Positions 16,058 to 25,165 of a stretch of 64,000 bases of DNA are shown here, piece after piece. The DNA is taken from the NCBI RefSeq assembly GCF_004799685.1, contig NZ_CP031312.1, forward strand, positions 248,001 through 312,000, read 5' to 3'. A program made the translations under genes and the position numbers. How positions within the stretch are numbered: the stretch's first letter is position 1; every line of letters starts with the position of its first letter. This DNA comes from Halobellus limi (GTDB lineage Archaea > Halobacteriota > Halobacteria > Halobacteriales > Haloferacaceae). The notes under the pieces were generated by a model. It was not told the DNA's origin. It searched no databases and worked only from the letters and a program-made list of their open reading frames with translations.

Positions 16058-17083
16058 ATGTCATTCAAAAACTCGAATCGCCGATCGTTTCTGAAGCACA
16101 GTGCCGCGGTCGGGACCGTCGGTCTCACCGGCCTCGCCGGCTGTTCGAGTATCACGGGCGGCGAGACTCCCGAACTCGGACTCGCGTTCACGGTCCCCGT
16201 CGAGAACATCGCGTCGCTGTTCGCGATCGAGGACATCCAAGACCAGCTCACGAACCTCGGATCGGAGTACGAACTCAACGTGACGCGGGATCAGAGCACG
16301 CCCGACTCGCTGAACAAGATGGCGTCCGGAAACGCCGACATGGCGCTGCTCTCGACGGTGAGTTACGCGTCGGCCGTCCGTCAGGAAGCGGTCCCGGGGA
16401 ACATCTCGATGATCGCGACCGACTTCTGGGACGCCCATCCCGACTGGTACGGGATCTCCATCTTCTCGGGCGCGGACTCCGATATCACCGAGCCCGAAGA
16501 CCTCGAAGGGGCGACCATCGGCGTCAACGCCCAGGGGACCGGCGTCCACGCGCTGATCGTCAAGAAGTTCCAGCAGATCGGACTCGACCCCGAGAACGAC
16601 GCTGAGATCGTCGAACTGCCGTTCCCGACGTTCGTCTCCGCGATCAACGACGGCCGGATCGATGCCGGCGTCTTCCCGGCGATCTTCGCCGTCTCCGCCC
16701 GCGGCGAGGGGTTCAACGAGGTCTACACCTCCCAGGAGACGTGGGAGCAGGCGTACCCGTTCGCGTACACGGTCGCCGCGAACAGTTCCATCGACGAGAA
16801 GGGCGACGCCATCGCCGCGTGGGGCGAGGACTTCCGGGAGATGGTCAACTACGCCTACGACAACCGCAGCGAGGTCGTCTCGCTCGCCGCGGAGTACTTC
16901 GAGCTCCCCGAGCCGCTCGTCGACGGGTTCTTCCTCACGAACAACGACTACTACCGACAGGACCTCACGATCGATATGGACCGCCTGCAGTTCACGATGG
17001 ACGAGATGGTCAACCTCGGGTTCGTCGAGGAGAGCTTCGACGTCACGGAGTACGCCACCAACGACTACATCCCCTCGAACTGA
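16058..17083 (+). CDS. ABC-type substrate-binding lipoprotein (SsuA/NMT1-like), orphan
   Basis: A 341-residue exported lipoprotein: Tat motif RRSFLKHSA, lipobox GLAGCSS, then a type II binding fold (MASGNADMALLSTVSYA, DLEGATIGVNAQGTGVHALIV, INDGRIDAGVFPAIFAV), the pattern of nitrate/sulfonate/taurine or aromatic-acid binding proteins. No matching permease or ATPase is adjacent, so the partner must be elsewhere or it may act as a sensor. TATA (TTTATTTAG, about 16024) suggests a leaderless mRNA. The gap 15779-16057 holds nothing else recognised. Confidence 0.8.
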   Translation: MSFKNSNRRSFLKHSAAVGTVGLTGLAGCSSITGGETPELGLAFTVPVENIASLFAIEDIQDQLTNLGSEYELNVTRDQSTPDSLNKMASGNADMALLSTVSYASAVRQEAVPGNISMIATDFWDAHPDWYGISIFSGADSDITEPEDLEGATIGVNAQGTGVHALIVKKFQQIGLDPENDAEIVELPFPTFVSAINDGRIDAGVFPAIFAVSARGEGFNEVYTSQETWEQAYPFAYTVAANSSIDEKGDAIAAWGEDFREMVNYAYDNRSEVVSLAAEYFELPEPLVDGFFLTNNDYYRQDLTIDMDRLQFTMDEMVNLGFVEESFDVTEYATNDYIPSN

Positions 17084-17164
17084 CGCCGTCGCCTGATCGA
17101 CCGCCGTCTCGTCGCCGTCGCCTTTTCCGCGATCCCACGACCTCCGAGAACCCTCTGCGGCTGC

Positions 17165-18367
17165 CTAGACGCCGAACACCTCCATCGCGTTGCCGGCGAG
17201 AATCGCTCTCCTGTCGTCGTCGTCGAGCATCGGGAGGTCGTTGATGACCGAGGGGCTGTCGAAGTCCCAGTGGGGGTAATCGGAGGCGTACAGGAGTCGG
17301 TCGGTCCCGATCATATCGAAGCAGAGTTCCAGCAGGTCGTTGCGGGCGGAGATCTCCAGCGGTTGGGTGCCGAAGTAGAAGTCCGTGATGTACTCGCTGG
17401 GGCGGGTGTCGAGCAGCGGCGCTTCCTCGGGGCGCTTGAGGTACTCCTCGTCGAGGCGGCTGACGAGGCCGGGGATGTAGGTGACGCCCGACTCCATGAA
17501 GACGATGTCGAGGTCGGGGTACTTCTCGGGGACGCCCTGACAGGCGACGCTGACGATCTGGGACATATTTGATTCGAGGAATCCGAGCGTGTGCGTCTCG
17601 ATCATCTCCTGATAGCCCGCGCGAACGTACTCGTCGAGACCGGAGCCGCCCGTATGATACACGACGGGGTAGTCCATTTTCTCGCAGCGCTCGTAGATCG
17701 GATCGTACTTTCTGTTCCCCAGCGGCGGACTCGCCCCCGCCGTCACGAAACACGCTCCCACGAACGCCTCCTCGTCTTCCACCCGGTCGAGGACGTCTAA
17801 CGACGCTTTGACGTCGTTGTACGGAATCGGCACGAGGCCGTAGACGCCCTCGTCGGGGTCGAGCACCTCCGCCAGCATATACTCGATGTACCCTTTCGTA
17901 AACGCCTGAATCCGCTCGTCGTCGGCGTTGATCCCGCCGGTGGCGAGGATGAGATGCGAGATCTGCAGGGAGACGTCGACGTCGAGGAAGTCCATCCCCT
18001 CGCGGACGCGCTCGGGTTCCTCGGGTTCGTCGGGGTAGTTCGAGTGCTCGCGCAGGACTTTCCCGTAGTTCTGCCTGTCGCCCGTCGACGTCGGGAAGAA
18101 CGAACTGAGCGCCTGCGTGACGCCTGTGTCCTCCCAGAAACTGTCCTTGTACTTCGTGCGCCACGGTTCGGGCATGTACTCCGCGATCTCCGCGAACGAG
18201 TCCTGGTAGTGCCAGTCGCAGTCGACGATCCGCTCTTCGGCCGCGTCGATCATCGGCCGGTCACTGGCGTGAACCGATCTCTCCCCTCCGGCGCCGTCTC
18301 CCGAGGCTTTCGGTGGGACCGACTGTGGCAGTGACTCTCTTCCATATATCGAACGAATGTCATTCAT
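17165..18367 (-). CDS. Amidohydrolase family protein (metal-dependent, paralogue of 35567-36685)
   Basis: A member of the amidohydrolase_2 family. Conserved segments are RIVDCDWHYQDSF, VVYHTGGSGLDEYVR, ESNMSQIVS, FMESGVTYIPGL and LLYASDYPHWDFD with the catalytic Asp. It closely resembles the protein at 35567-36685 over its whole length, less so 25992-27056. The start is unsure: ATG at 18367 gives 400 residues, but a TATA-like box abuts it (AACATAAAT on the minus strand, 18371-18380), which would place transcription start inside that extension. The next in-frame ATG is at 18253 and gives 362 residues, just before the conserved part. Decarboxylase or hydrolase activity is possible. Confidence 0.8.
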   Translation of the reverse strand: MNDIRSIYGRESLPQSVPPKASGDGAGGERSVHASDRPMIDAAEERIVDCDWHYQDSFAEIAEYMPEPWRTKYKDSFWEDTGVTQALSSFFPTSTGDRQNYGKVLREHSNYPDEPEEPERVREGMDFLDVDVSLQISHLILATGGINADDERIQAFTKGYIEYMLAEVLDPDEGVYGLVPIPYNDVKASLDVLDRVEDEEAFVGACFVTAGASPPLGNRKYDPIYERCEKMDYPVVYHTGGSGLDEYVRAGYQEMIETHTLGFLESNMSQIVSVACQGVPEKYPDLDIVFMESGVTYIPGLVSRLDEEYLKRPEEAPLLDTRPSEYITDFYFGTQPLEISARNDLLELCFDMIGTDRLLYASDYPHWDFDSPSVINDLPMLDDDDRRAILAGNAMEVFGV

Positions 18368-18537
18368 CGTATTTATGTTTTGAGATCGGGCCGCCCACAC
18401 GCGAGTGGTGAATCGATCACGGGACTCCGCCAACCGGTTTATGAGTGGATTCTCGGCGCTGATCGCCGCACGGCGTTCACCCGTTCGGTATATTTATTAT
18501 CGACCCGATAAGTCAACGGATACGGCTCGAACCACAT

Positions 18538-19686
18538 ATGACAGAAAACACCACACAGGGGACTGTCGAACTGGACGCTCCGTGGATCACCCAGAGCGAT
18601 CTCCCCGTCACTAAATATCAAATAATAGATGAGAACGGCGAGTACGACGCCGACGCGGTCCCGGATCTCGACACGCAGCAGTTCCTGGATCTCTACCGCT
18701 GGATGCTCGTCGAGAAACGCTACGCCGAGCGGATGATCAACCTCCAGCGGCGGGGCGAGATGGGGACCGTCGGGTCGAGTCGGGGACACGAGGCGAGCAT
18801 CGTCGGCAGCGGCTACGCCCTCGCCGATGACGACTACCTCCTGGCGATGGGCCGCGAGACCAGCGCGATGCTGATGAAGGGGGTCTCGCTTCGGGACATC
18901 CTGCTCTTCTGGCGCGGCATCGAGGACGCCCAGAAGTACCTCGCCGAGCAGAACTGTATGATCGGCATCTCCGTCGGCGGCTACCTCCCCGTGGTCACCG
19001 GTATCGGCTGGGGGATGAACATCACCGACACCGACGCCGTCGTGACGGCGCACTTCGGTGACGGCGCGACCAGCACCGGCGCGTTCCACGAGGCGGTCAA
19101 CTTCGCGGGCGTCCTCGACGCGCCGGCCATCTTCTACTGTCAGAACAACCAGTGGGCCATCTCGACCCCCTTCGAGAAGCAGACGAACGCCGATTCGATC
19201 GCCCAGCGGGCGGTCGGGTACGGCGTCCACGGGATCCGCGTGGACGGCAACGACGTCCTCGCGGTGTACCACGCGATGAGCGAGGCGCGAGAGCTCGCTC
19301 GACAGGGGAATCCGGTGCTCTTCGAGTCGCTCACCTACCGCACCGAGGGCCACTCGACGAGCGACGACCCGACCCGGTACCGCGACGGCGAGGAGGTCGA
19401 CCAGTGGAAGAACCGGGACCCGATCGAGCGGTACGAGTCGTTCCTCCAATCGGAGGGCCTCTGGGAGGAAGTCGACAAACAGGCGATGGTCGAGGAGGTG
19501 GACGCGGAGTTCGACGCGGCCATCGAAGCCGCGAACGACTACGGTCCGCGAGACGTCGAGGAGCTCTTCGCCTACCTCTACGAGGAGATGCCGCCAGCAC
19601 TCGAATCGCAACTCCACGAACTGGAGCGGAGCCTCCGCGAACTGGACGACCTCGAGGAGTACATCGTGCGGCGACCGAAGGGGTGA
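18538..19686 (+). CDS. 2-oxoacid dehydrogenase E1 component, alpha subunit
   Basis: A 382-residue thiamine diphosphate enzyme subunit. The ThDP motif starts at GDG (about residues 174-176, GDGATSTG) and ends at NN (about 203-204, YCQNNQWAIS), and the phosphorylation-loop-like TEGHSTSDDPTRYR is near residue 280. With the beta subunit it decarboxylates pyruvate or a branched-chain 2-oxoacid and passes the acyl group to a lipoyl E2. No E2 or E3 gene lies in the window, so it must share them or serve an acetoin-type or other system. The beta gene starts 6 bases downstream. Confidence 0.88.
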   Translation: MTENTTQGTVELDAPWITQSDLPVTKYQIIDENGEYDADAVPDLDTQQFLDLYRWMLVEKRYAERMINLQRRGEMGTVGSSRGHEASIVGSGYALADDDYLLAMGRETSAMLMKGVSLRDILLFWRGIEDAQKYLAEQNCMIGISVGGYLPVVTGIGWGMNITDTDAVVTAHFGDGATSTGAFHEAVNFAGVLDAPAIFYCQNNQWAISTPFEKQTNADSIAQRAVGYGVHGIRVDGNDVLAVYHAMSEARELARQGNPVLFESLTYRTEGHSTSDDPTRYRDGEEVDQWKNRDPIERYESFLQSEGLWEEVDKQAMVEEVDAEFDAAIEAANDYGPRDVEELFAYLYEEMPPALESQLHELERSLRELDDLEEYIVRRPKG

Positions 19687-19692
19687 GTACCT

Positions 19693-20657
19693 ATGCCTGA
19701 AACTATCATCAACGCGATCAATATGGCGCTGTCCGAGGAGATGGAGCGGGACGAGAGAGTCGTCGTCTTCGGCGAGGACGTCGCCGAGACCGGCGGCGTC
19801 TTCAGAGCGACCGAGGGGCTGAAAGACCGGTTCGGTAGCACTCGCGTGGTCGACACGCCGCTCTCCGAAATCGCCATCGCCGGCGGCGCGGTCGGCCTGG
19901 CGGTCTTCGGTCTCCGACCGGTGGCGGAGATCCAGTTCTCGGGATTCCTCCCGCCGGCGTTCGACCAACTCGTCACGCACGCGAGTCGGATGCGGTGGCG
20001 GACCCGCGGAGAGTGGAGCGCACCGCTCGTGGTCCGGACGCCGTACGGTGCCGGCATCCGTGCCCTAGAACACCACTCCGAGAGCCTCGAAGGTGCCTAC
20101 GCCCACGTGCCGGGACTGAAGGTCGTGATCCCGAGCACGCCGTACGACACCAAAGGACTCCTGAAAGCGTCGATCCGCGATCCGGACCCGGTGCTGTTTA
20201 TGGAGCCGAAACACATCTACCGGTCGATCCGCGAGGACGTCCCCGAGGACGACTACGAGGTCCCGATCGGCGAGGCCGCCGTCCGCCGGGAGGGCGAGGA
20301 CGTCACCGTCATCTCGTGGGGGCGATGATGCAACAGACCCTGGAGGCGGTCTCGGAACTCGACGTCGACGCGGAGGTGATCGACCTCCGGACCATCTCGC
20401 CGATGGACCGAGAGACGGTCGTCGACTCGGTCGAGAAGACCGGCCGCTGTGTCGTCGTCCACGAGGCACCCAGGTCGGGCGGTTGGGCCAGCGAGATCAT
20501 CGCCACGATCAACGACGAGGTGCTGATGTACCTCGAAGCACCGATCGAGCGGGTCACCGGCTTCGATATCCCCGTACCGTTGCTATCGATGGAGGACTAC
20601 TACATCCCCCATCCGCCTCGCATCGCCGAAGCGATAGAGCGCGTCGCGAACTACTGA
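19693..20657 (+). pseudogene. 2-oxoacid dehydrogenase E1 beta subunit, frameshifted
   Basis: The first frame (19693-20328) encodes the N-terminal 211 residues (VVVFGEDVAETGGVFRAT, VVDTPLSEIAIAGGAVGLA, VISWG). It ends early at TGA 20326-20328. The C-terminal third continues in another frame from about 20322 to TGA 20655-20657 (MMQQTLEAVSELDVDAEVIDLRTI, VHEAPRSGGWASEI, PLLSMEDYYIPHP). The break is at a run of five Gs (20318-20322); one more G would restore a full 321-residue protein. It may be a sequencing slip or a real mutation. The second part could also start at ATG 20325, overlapping the stop as ATGA, so a split but functional gene is conceivable. Confidence 0.8.
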
Positions 20658-20977
20658 CGGACCGCTGTTCACCAAGTACAGCGGACCGTCGCCGGTGGAA
20701 CCGCTTCGCTCTACTCGCTCTCGGGGTGTTCGAATTTTTCTCCGGGCGGACCCTCGGGAACACCGCCCACTTTGGAATTTTATATCGCGCTATACGATTT
20801 ATTAGATTTCGCCGGCGATCGACCGCGTTCGCGTGTTGTCTCGTTGTCTGCCCGGGACAACGACACACCACAAAAACTAAGTAAAAATACAAGAACGCTC
20901 TATCACCCGAAACCGATGGACTTCGAATCACCCGCTGACGAAGGTCGACCGTTTCCCCGATCCCTCGCGGTCGAATT
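20658..20977. other. Intergenic region with AT-rich tracts
   Basis: The 320 bases hold AT-rich promoter-like tracts (TTTTATATCG at about 20778, GATTTATTAGATTT at about 20798 and AAAAACTAAGTAAAAATAC at about 20873). The last is suited to drive the recombinase gene at 20978. No gene or structured RNA was recognised. Confidence 0.4.
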
Positions 20978-22240
20978 ATGACGCCGACGTACGCCCGGTT
21001 CGACGAGCTGGGGGACTTCGAGCGGTTCTATCGCGAGGAGATCGTCCCGGTGATCCGCGCGGATCCGAACGCCGAGATCGACCCCGCCCGTGAGACGCCG
21101 ACGTACGCGTGGCTCAAGTCGAACTTTTCGGGGTTCGTCGAACGACTGCGCCGGGAGTACGACCTCTCGCCCGGACAGTTCTACGACGCCGTCGACCTGC
21201 CGCCCGGATCGGACCCGGACGAGGACGGGTGGGGACTCGATCACGAGCCCACCGTCCGGGCGCTCGAAGACTACCTCGAAGAACTCGAACGGGATCGAGG
21301 CAGGGCCGAGACGACGGTCGCCCCACGCAGGTCCCGCCTGAAGACGTACGCGAGTACGTACCGGGCGGTCAACGACACGAGCGATCTGCTCTCGCCGCTT
21401 CTCGACGAGACCGCGAAACCCGACGAAATCGCACGCGTTCGCGACACTTTCCGCGTCCTCGACGACCACCTCGGGACGCTCGCCTCGAAGAAGAAGTACG
21501 TCTCCGCCGTGCGGAACTGGTACACGTTCGTCGTCGAGATGGGCCGCGGGCTCTACAACCCGGCGGAGAACCTCCTGAACCGGTTCGGCTGGGACGAAGA
21601 TCCCACATACGACCATCCGGCACTCTCTCGGGACGATCTCGCGGCGATGCTCGACGTCGCGGACGCCGACGAGCGCTTCCTCCTCCTCGCGCTCGCCGGC
21701 TGGGGGCTCCGGCCGGTCGAGGCCTGCGAACTCCACGTCGATCAGCTGGTGCTCGACCCCGACGAGGGATCGGTCCCGTACGTCGAGTTCGCCGCCGGGG
21801 AACGGAAGAACGCCCGTCGGACGCGAAACACCGTCGAACTCCTCGTCGGCGTCGACGCGGTCCGATCGCGCGTCGACGACCTCGCGGACCGAGCGGGCTG
21901 GACGGGCTATCTGTTGCCCGGACAGTCCATCGATCGTCCGATATCGACAGCGACCGCCCGGCGGTGGCTCCGCGACGTCGGGACCCGGGCGGGCGTCCGA
22001 ATCGACGGGAGCCATCCGCTTCCGAAGATGGGCCGGCGAACCTGGTACCGGCTCTACCGCCGGCAGCGTCCGTCGATAGAGGCCGGCACGGCCGCCGTCG
22101 CGGCCGCACAGGGCAGCCGCGATGCCGACGTTTCCGAGCGGAACTACCTCGACGAACGGACGCGTCGGGAGGCCCGCGCCGAAGCGATGCGGGAACTCGT
22201 CCGAGAGGAACTCGCGGAGGTATTCGAGCCGCGACTGTAG
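20978..22240 (+). CDS. Tyrosine recombinase/integrase-like protein
   Basis: A 420-residue protein with the two-part layout of tyrosine recombinases: an alpha-helical core-binding region (about residues 100-200, with SAVRNWYTFVVEMG) and a catalytic region (about 210-400). The catalytic residues can be placed at Arg245 (GWGLRPVEACELH), a Lys/Arg-rich turn (GERKNARRTRN), His346 with Arg353/354 (SHPLPKMGRRTWYR) and a candidate nucleophile Tyr390 (SERNYLDE). It would cut and join DNA via a 3'-phosphotyrosine. No attachment site or neighbouring mobile genes are evident, so it may be a fixed chromosomal member rather than part of a live element. Confidence 0.65.
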   Translation: MTPTYARFDELGDFERFYREEIVPVIRADPNAEIDPARETPTYAWLKSNFSGFVERLRREYDLSPGQFYDAVDLPPGSDPDEDGWGLDHEPTVRALEDYLEELERDRGRAETTVAPRRSRLKTYASTYRAVNDTSDLLSPLLDETAKPDEIARVRDTFRVLDDHLGTLASKKKYVSAVRNWYTFVVEMGRGLYNPAENLLNRFGWDEDPTYDHPALSRDDLAAMLDVADADERFLLLALAGWGLRPVEACELHVDQLVLDPDEGSVPYVEFAAGERKNARRTRNTVELLVGVDAVRSRVDDLADRAGWTGYLLPGQSIDRPISTATARRWLRDVGTRAGVRIDGSHPLPKMGRRTWYRLYRRQRPSIEAGTAAVAAAQGSRDADVSERNYLDERTRREARAEAMRELVREELAEVFEPRL

Positions 22241-22299
22241 AATACGCGTCACAGCGACGCCGGAGAAGTCATACGTCTCCCCCTTGTAGGCCCGGAGAG

Positions 22300-22842
22300 A
22301 TGACTCAGGAACGCGACACCGTCCGGCTTCCGCTCGAACCCCTCCGGCAACGAGTGGCGGAAGCGACGGGACGGTCGGCCTCGTTCGTCGACGTGACGGA
22401 CGTCACACTGGACGGCGAAACGCTCGAAATCGACTTTTCGACGCCCGAGGAGGACGTTCCGGTCGTCGAAGTGACCGTCGAAAGCCCGGGCGGATCGACC
22501 GACACCACGCCGGTCAGGCTCGACACTCCCTCGGGATTGAAGATATACGGCGACCTCTTCCGTATCGAGTACGCCGGCCGCGACGCTGAAACCGACGAGA
22601 TTCTCGTCTCCGTCGCTCGACGGGAGGGAGACGAGTGGCGGACCGTCCTCGGATGCGGGCAGATGTGGGCCGTAGAAGCCACTCGAAGCGGCGAACCCGT
22701 CTCTATCACCTGTCGAGCGGAGACGCCGTCGGCCGCCGAGGCCGAAGACGAGGACCCGAGCACTGACTCCCCGACCGCCGATGAGGGGTCCGGAGACGAC
22801 GAGGAATCGACCGACAGCGACGGCTTCCTCGGCAAGTTCTGA
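22300..22842 (+). CDS. Conserved haloarchaeal protein of unknown function
   Basis: A 180-residue acidic protein. The first 135 residues look like a beta-rich domain (TLEIDFSTPEEDVPVVEVTVES, LFRIEYAGRDAETDEILVSVARREGDEWRTVLG); the last 45 are a low-complexity Glu/Asp/Ser tail ending in DGFLGKF. It has no signal peptide. The ATG at 22300 follows a short GC-rich gap after the recombinase gene, and it may be co-transcribed. No family was recognised. Confidence 0.6.
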   Translation: MTQERDTVRLPLEPLRQRVAEATGRSASFVDVTDVTLDGETLEIDFSTPEEDVPVVEVTVESPGGSTDTTPVRLDTPSGLKIYGDLFRIEYAGRDAETDEILVSVARREGDEWRTVLGCGQMWAVEATRSGEPVSITCRAETPSAAEAEDEDPSTDSPTADEGSGDDEESTDSDGFLGKF

Positions 22843-22938
22843 CCGAAGATTCGTTCGCGTATCGCTCCGGAGACGCAGTGGCTGTACTTCCGTTCCGAGA
22901 TAAACCAATAACAGCGATACAATCTGTCGCTGCGTGGA

Positions 22939-23337
22939 CTACGCTTCGGCCGGAGCGGTGACCACTTCGAGGCTGCGGGTGCGCGGTCCGTCGCACTCGA
23001 CGAACAGGATCGACTGCCAGGTGCCCAGGGCGAGCTCCCCGGATGCGATCGGTACCGAGACGCTCTCTCCGAGAAGCATCGCCCGAAGGTGGGCGGCGGC
23101 GTTGTCGTCGATCGAGTCGTGGTCGTACTCTCGCTCTCTCGGGACGAGCCGTTCGAGCGCGTCCTCGACGTCCGAGAGGAGCCGCCCCTCCGCCTCGTTG
23201 ACGACGACGCCGGCCGTCGTGTGTGGCACGAACACCGTGCAGACACCGTCGACTACGTCCTCCGGGACCGTCTCCGAAACTTCGGCCGTCACGTCGCACA
23301 CGGTCACGCGTTCCTCGGTTTTCACCTGAATGGACAT
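22939..23337 (-). CDS. YjbQ family protein (UPF0047, secondary thiamine-phosphate synthase type)
   Basis: A 132-residue compact beta protein. VFVPHTTAGVVVNEAE, HLRAMLLGESVSVPI and GELALGTWQSILFVECDGPR are the conserved signatures of the YjbQ/UPF0047 family; the histidine in PHTTA is its conserved site. Members can show weak thiamine-phosphate synthase activity, but their main role is not settled. It stands alone, convergent with the gene at 22300. Confidence 0.85.
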   Translation of the reverse strand: MSIQVKTEERVTVCDVTAEVSETVPEDVVDGVCTVFVPHTTAGVVVNEAEGRLLSDVEDALERLVPREREYDHDSIDDNAAAHLRAMLLGESVSVPIASGELALGTWQSILFVECDGPRTRSLEVVTAPAEA

Positions 23338-23519
23338 ACGTCAACGTACGCTAGCGAGGCTGATCAGTCTGGTTGTCGCGAAAGTCGGGTCGCTCTGCGG
23401 GCCGGTTCCGTCGCTCGGAAGTCGGTCTCTGGCGGTCGTCCGCGGCGTCGAGCCGAACGCCGATCGGTGGCGTCGACGTCCGACTCCGCACCCTCCCGGT
23501 GAGTCACCCGACGTCGCTT

Positions 23520-24998
23520 TCACCACTGCTCGATGAGCACCGCCTCGGAGTCGTGGACTCTGATCGGTGAGTTCGCCGTCCAGAACGTCCGCGCCTGCTC
23601 CAGTTTGTCCCGCTTTTCGGCGTACAGCGTGAGCAGCGGATCGCCGTCGGTCAGTTCGTCCCTCGTGCGACAGTGGAGATAGACGCCCGCCCCGTGATCT
23701 TTCGGCGCGCCCGCCCGCCGGGCGAGTTCGTTCACGAGTTTGTTGTCGACGTGCGTGACGACGCCCCCCCGGTCGGTGTGGATCGTCTCCTCGTAGGGCC
23801 CGGGCGTGAGGTCCTCTGACGACACGTCGGGATCCCCGTTCTGCGCGCCGACGATCTCGCGGAACTTCGCCTCCGCCGCGCCGGTCCCGAGGAGTTCCGC
23901 CGCCGTCTCTTCTGCCCCGGCGGCATCGAGGAGTATCTGCGCGAGGCGAACGCTCTTGGATCTGAGGTCGGCTGGTCCGTCTCCGTCCAGGGCGTCGAGG
24001 ACGTCTCGCGCCTCCAGCACCGGCCCGATCCCCCGTCCGATCGGCTGTTCGCCGCGCGTGATCGCACAGTCGATCTCCATCCCCAGGTTGGTGCCGACGC
24101 GAGTGAAGTCCTCGGCCATCTCGCGGGCGTCGTGGAGACTCTCGACCTTCGCCCCCTCACCGTACGGCAGGTCGATGACGACGTGAGTCGCACCGGCGCT
24201 CTTCTTCTTCGAGAGGACCGACGCGATCACCTGCCCCGGTGGATCCAGAGAGAGCGGCGTCTCCGCGCGGATGATCTTGTCGTCGACGGGAGAGAGGTTG
24301 ACCGCGCCGCCCCATACTACGCACCCGTTCGTCTCCGTGACGATCTCTCGCACCTCGCTCACGGAGAACGAGACGTCACAGAACACCTCCATCGTGTCCG
24401 CTGTTCCGGCGGCCGACGTCACCGCCCGGGAGGAGGACTTCGGAATCGTCACCCCGGCCGCGGCGACGATCGAGACGACGATCGGCGTGACGCGGTTGCC
24501 GGCGACGCCGCCGATAGAGTGCTTGTCGACGATCGGCTCCCGGTCCCACTGCATCGTCTCGCCGATCTCGACCATGCTGTCGGTGAGGCTCATTATCTCC
24601 GCACGCGAGAGCCCGTGGGCGTAGACGCCGGAGACGAACGCACCGAGTTCGACGTCGCTCAACAGGTCGCGATTGATGTCGCGCACGACGGCGTCGATCT
24701 CCTCGCGTTCGAGCTCGACGTCGTCGAGCTTCTTCGTGATGTGCGCCGCCGAGTCCGGTTTCGAGGCGAGCGTGATCTCGACCTCGCCCGTGATGTGGCT
24801 GATCTGCCGGGTGACACCGAGCAGTCCCGGATCCACGAGTTCGTCGGTTATCTCGACGATGCCGGTCGCCACGTCCGGGCCGTGTCGAATCCGAACGCGG
24901 TCGAGCGGGTGTGCGCCCAGTTCGCTCGCGTCGGTCGAATTGAGCAACACCGTCGGCGTCCGCGTGCCGATATCGATCTCGCGGGCCGTGAGTCGCAT
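23520..24998 (-). CDS. deoA: AMP phosphorylase (archaeal, thymidine phosphorylase family)
   Basis: A 492-residue enzyme, the length of archaeal AMP phosphorylase, which has an N-terminal extension before the thymidine-phosphorylase core. The core motifs are DKHSIGGVAGNRVTPIVV (phosphate binding), TSAAGTADTMEVF and VWGGAVNLSPVDDKIIRAE. It converts AMP (or CMP/UMP) and phosphate to the base and ribose 1,5-bisphosphate, the first step of the archaeal nucleoside-salvage/RuBisCO route. The ATG at 24998 gives the expected N-terminus. It is transcribed in the same direction as the TIM-like gene at 25162, upstream of it. Confidence 0.92.
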   Translation of the reverse strand: MRLTAREIDIGTRTPTVLLNSTDASELGAHPLDRVRIRHGPDVATGIVEITDELVDPGLLGVTRQISHITGEVEITLASKPDSAAHITKKLDDVELEREEIDAVVRDINRDLLSDVELGAFVSGVYAHGLSRAEIMSLTDSMVEIGETMQWDREPIVDKHSIGGVAGNRVTPIVVSIVAAAGVTIPKSSSRAVTSAAGTADTMEVFCDVSFSVSEVREIVTETNGCVVWGGAVNLSPVDDKIIRAETPLSLDPPGQVIASVLSKKKSAGATHVVIDLPYGEGAKVESLHDAREMAEDFTRVGTNLGMEIDCAITRGEQPIGRGIGPVLEARDVLDALDGDGPADLRSKSVRLAQILLDAAGAEETAAELLGTGAAEAKFREIVGAQNGDPDVSSEDLTPGPYEETIHTDRGGVVTHVDNKLVNELARRAGAPKDHGAGVYLHCRTRDELTDGDPLLTLYAEKRDKLEQARTFWTANSPIRVHDSEAVLIEQW

Positions 24999-25080
24999 AT
25001 CCGATCAGTTTGTTCACACCTCGCATAAGCGTGCGTGTTGCGCCTGCCGTCCAACCTCCGACCACGCGTGACCCACTGTC

Positions 25081-25165
25081 TCATAATGTTATTCTCACTT
25101 TTCGCCGTCGACCGCCGTCGACGGGGTGGCGCTCGGCGGTACGAGACGAGAGTAATCGGTATCAG
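25081..25165. repeat. Palindromic repeat element, copy B
   Basis: The ends are TCATAATGTTATTCTC and the complement-like GAGAGTAATCGGTATCA, with the inner arm GGCGCTCGGCGG. It has the same layout as 1558-1614 and 41159-41245. Its last bases supply the stop codon of the TIM-like gene (TGA at 25162-25164, minus strand). The left inner arm is partly replaced (GTCGACCGCCGTCGAC). Confidence 0.6.

Noticed and set aside
20978..22240. Integrated element bounded by the tyrosine recombinase
   Set aside because: No tRNA, no direct repeats or attachment sites, and no phage or plasmid genes were seen on either side.
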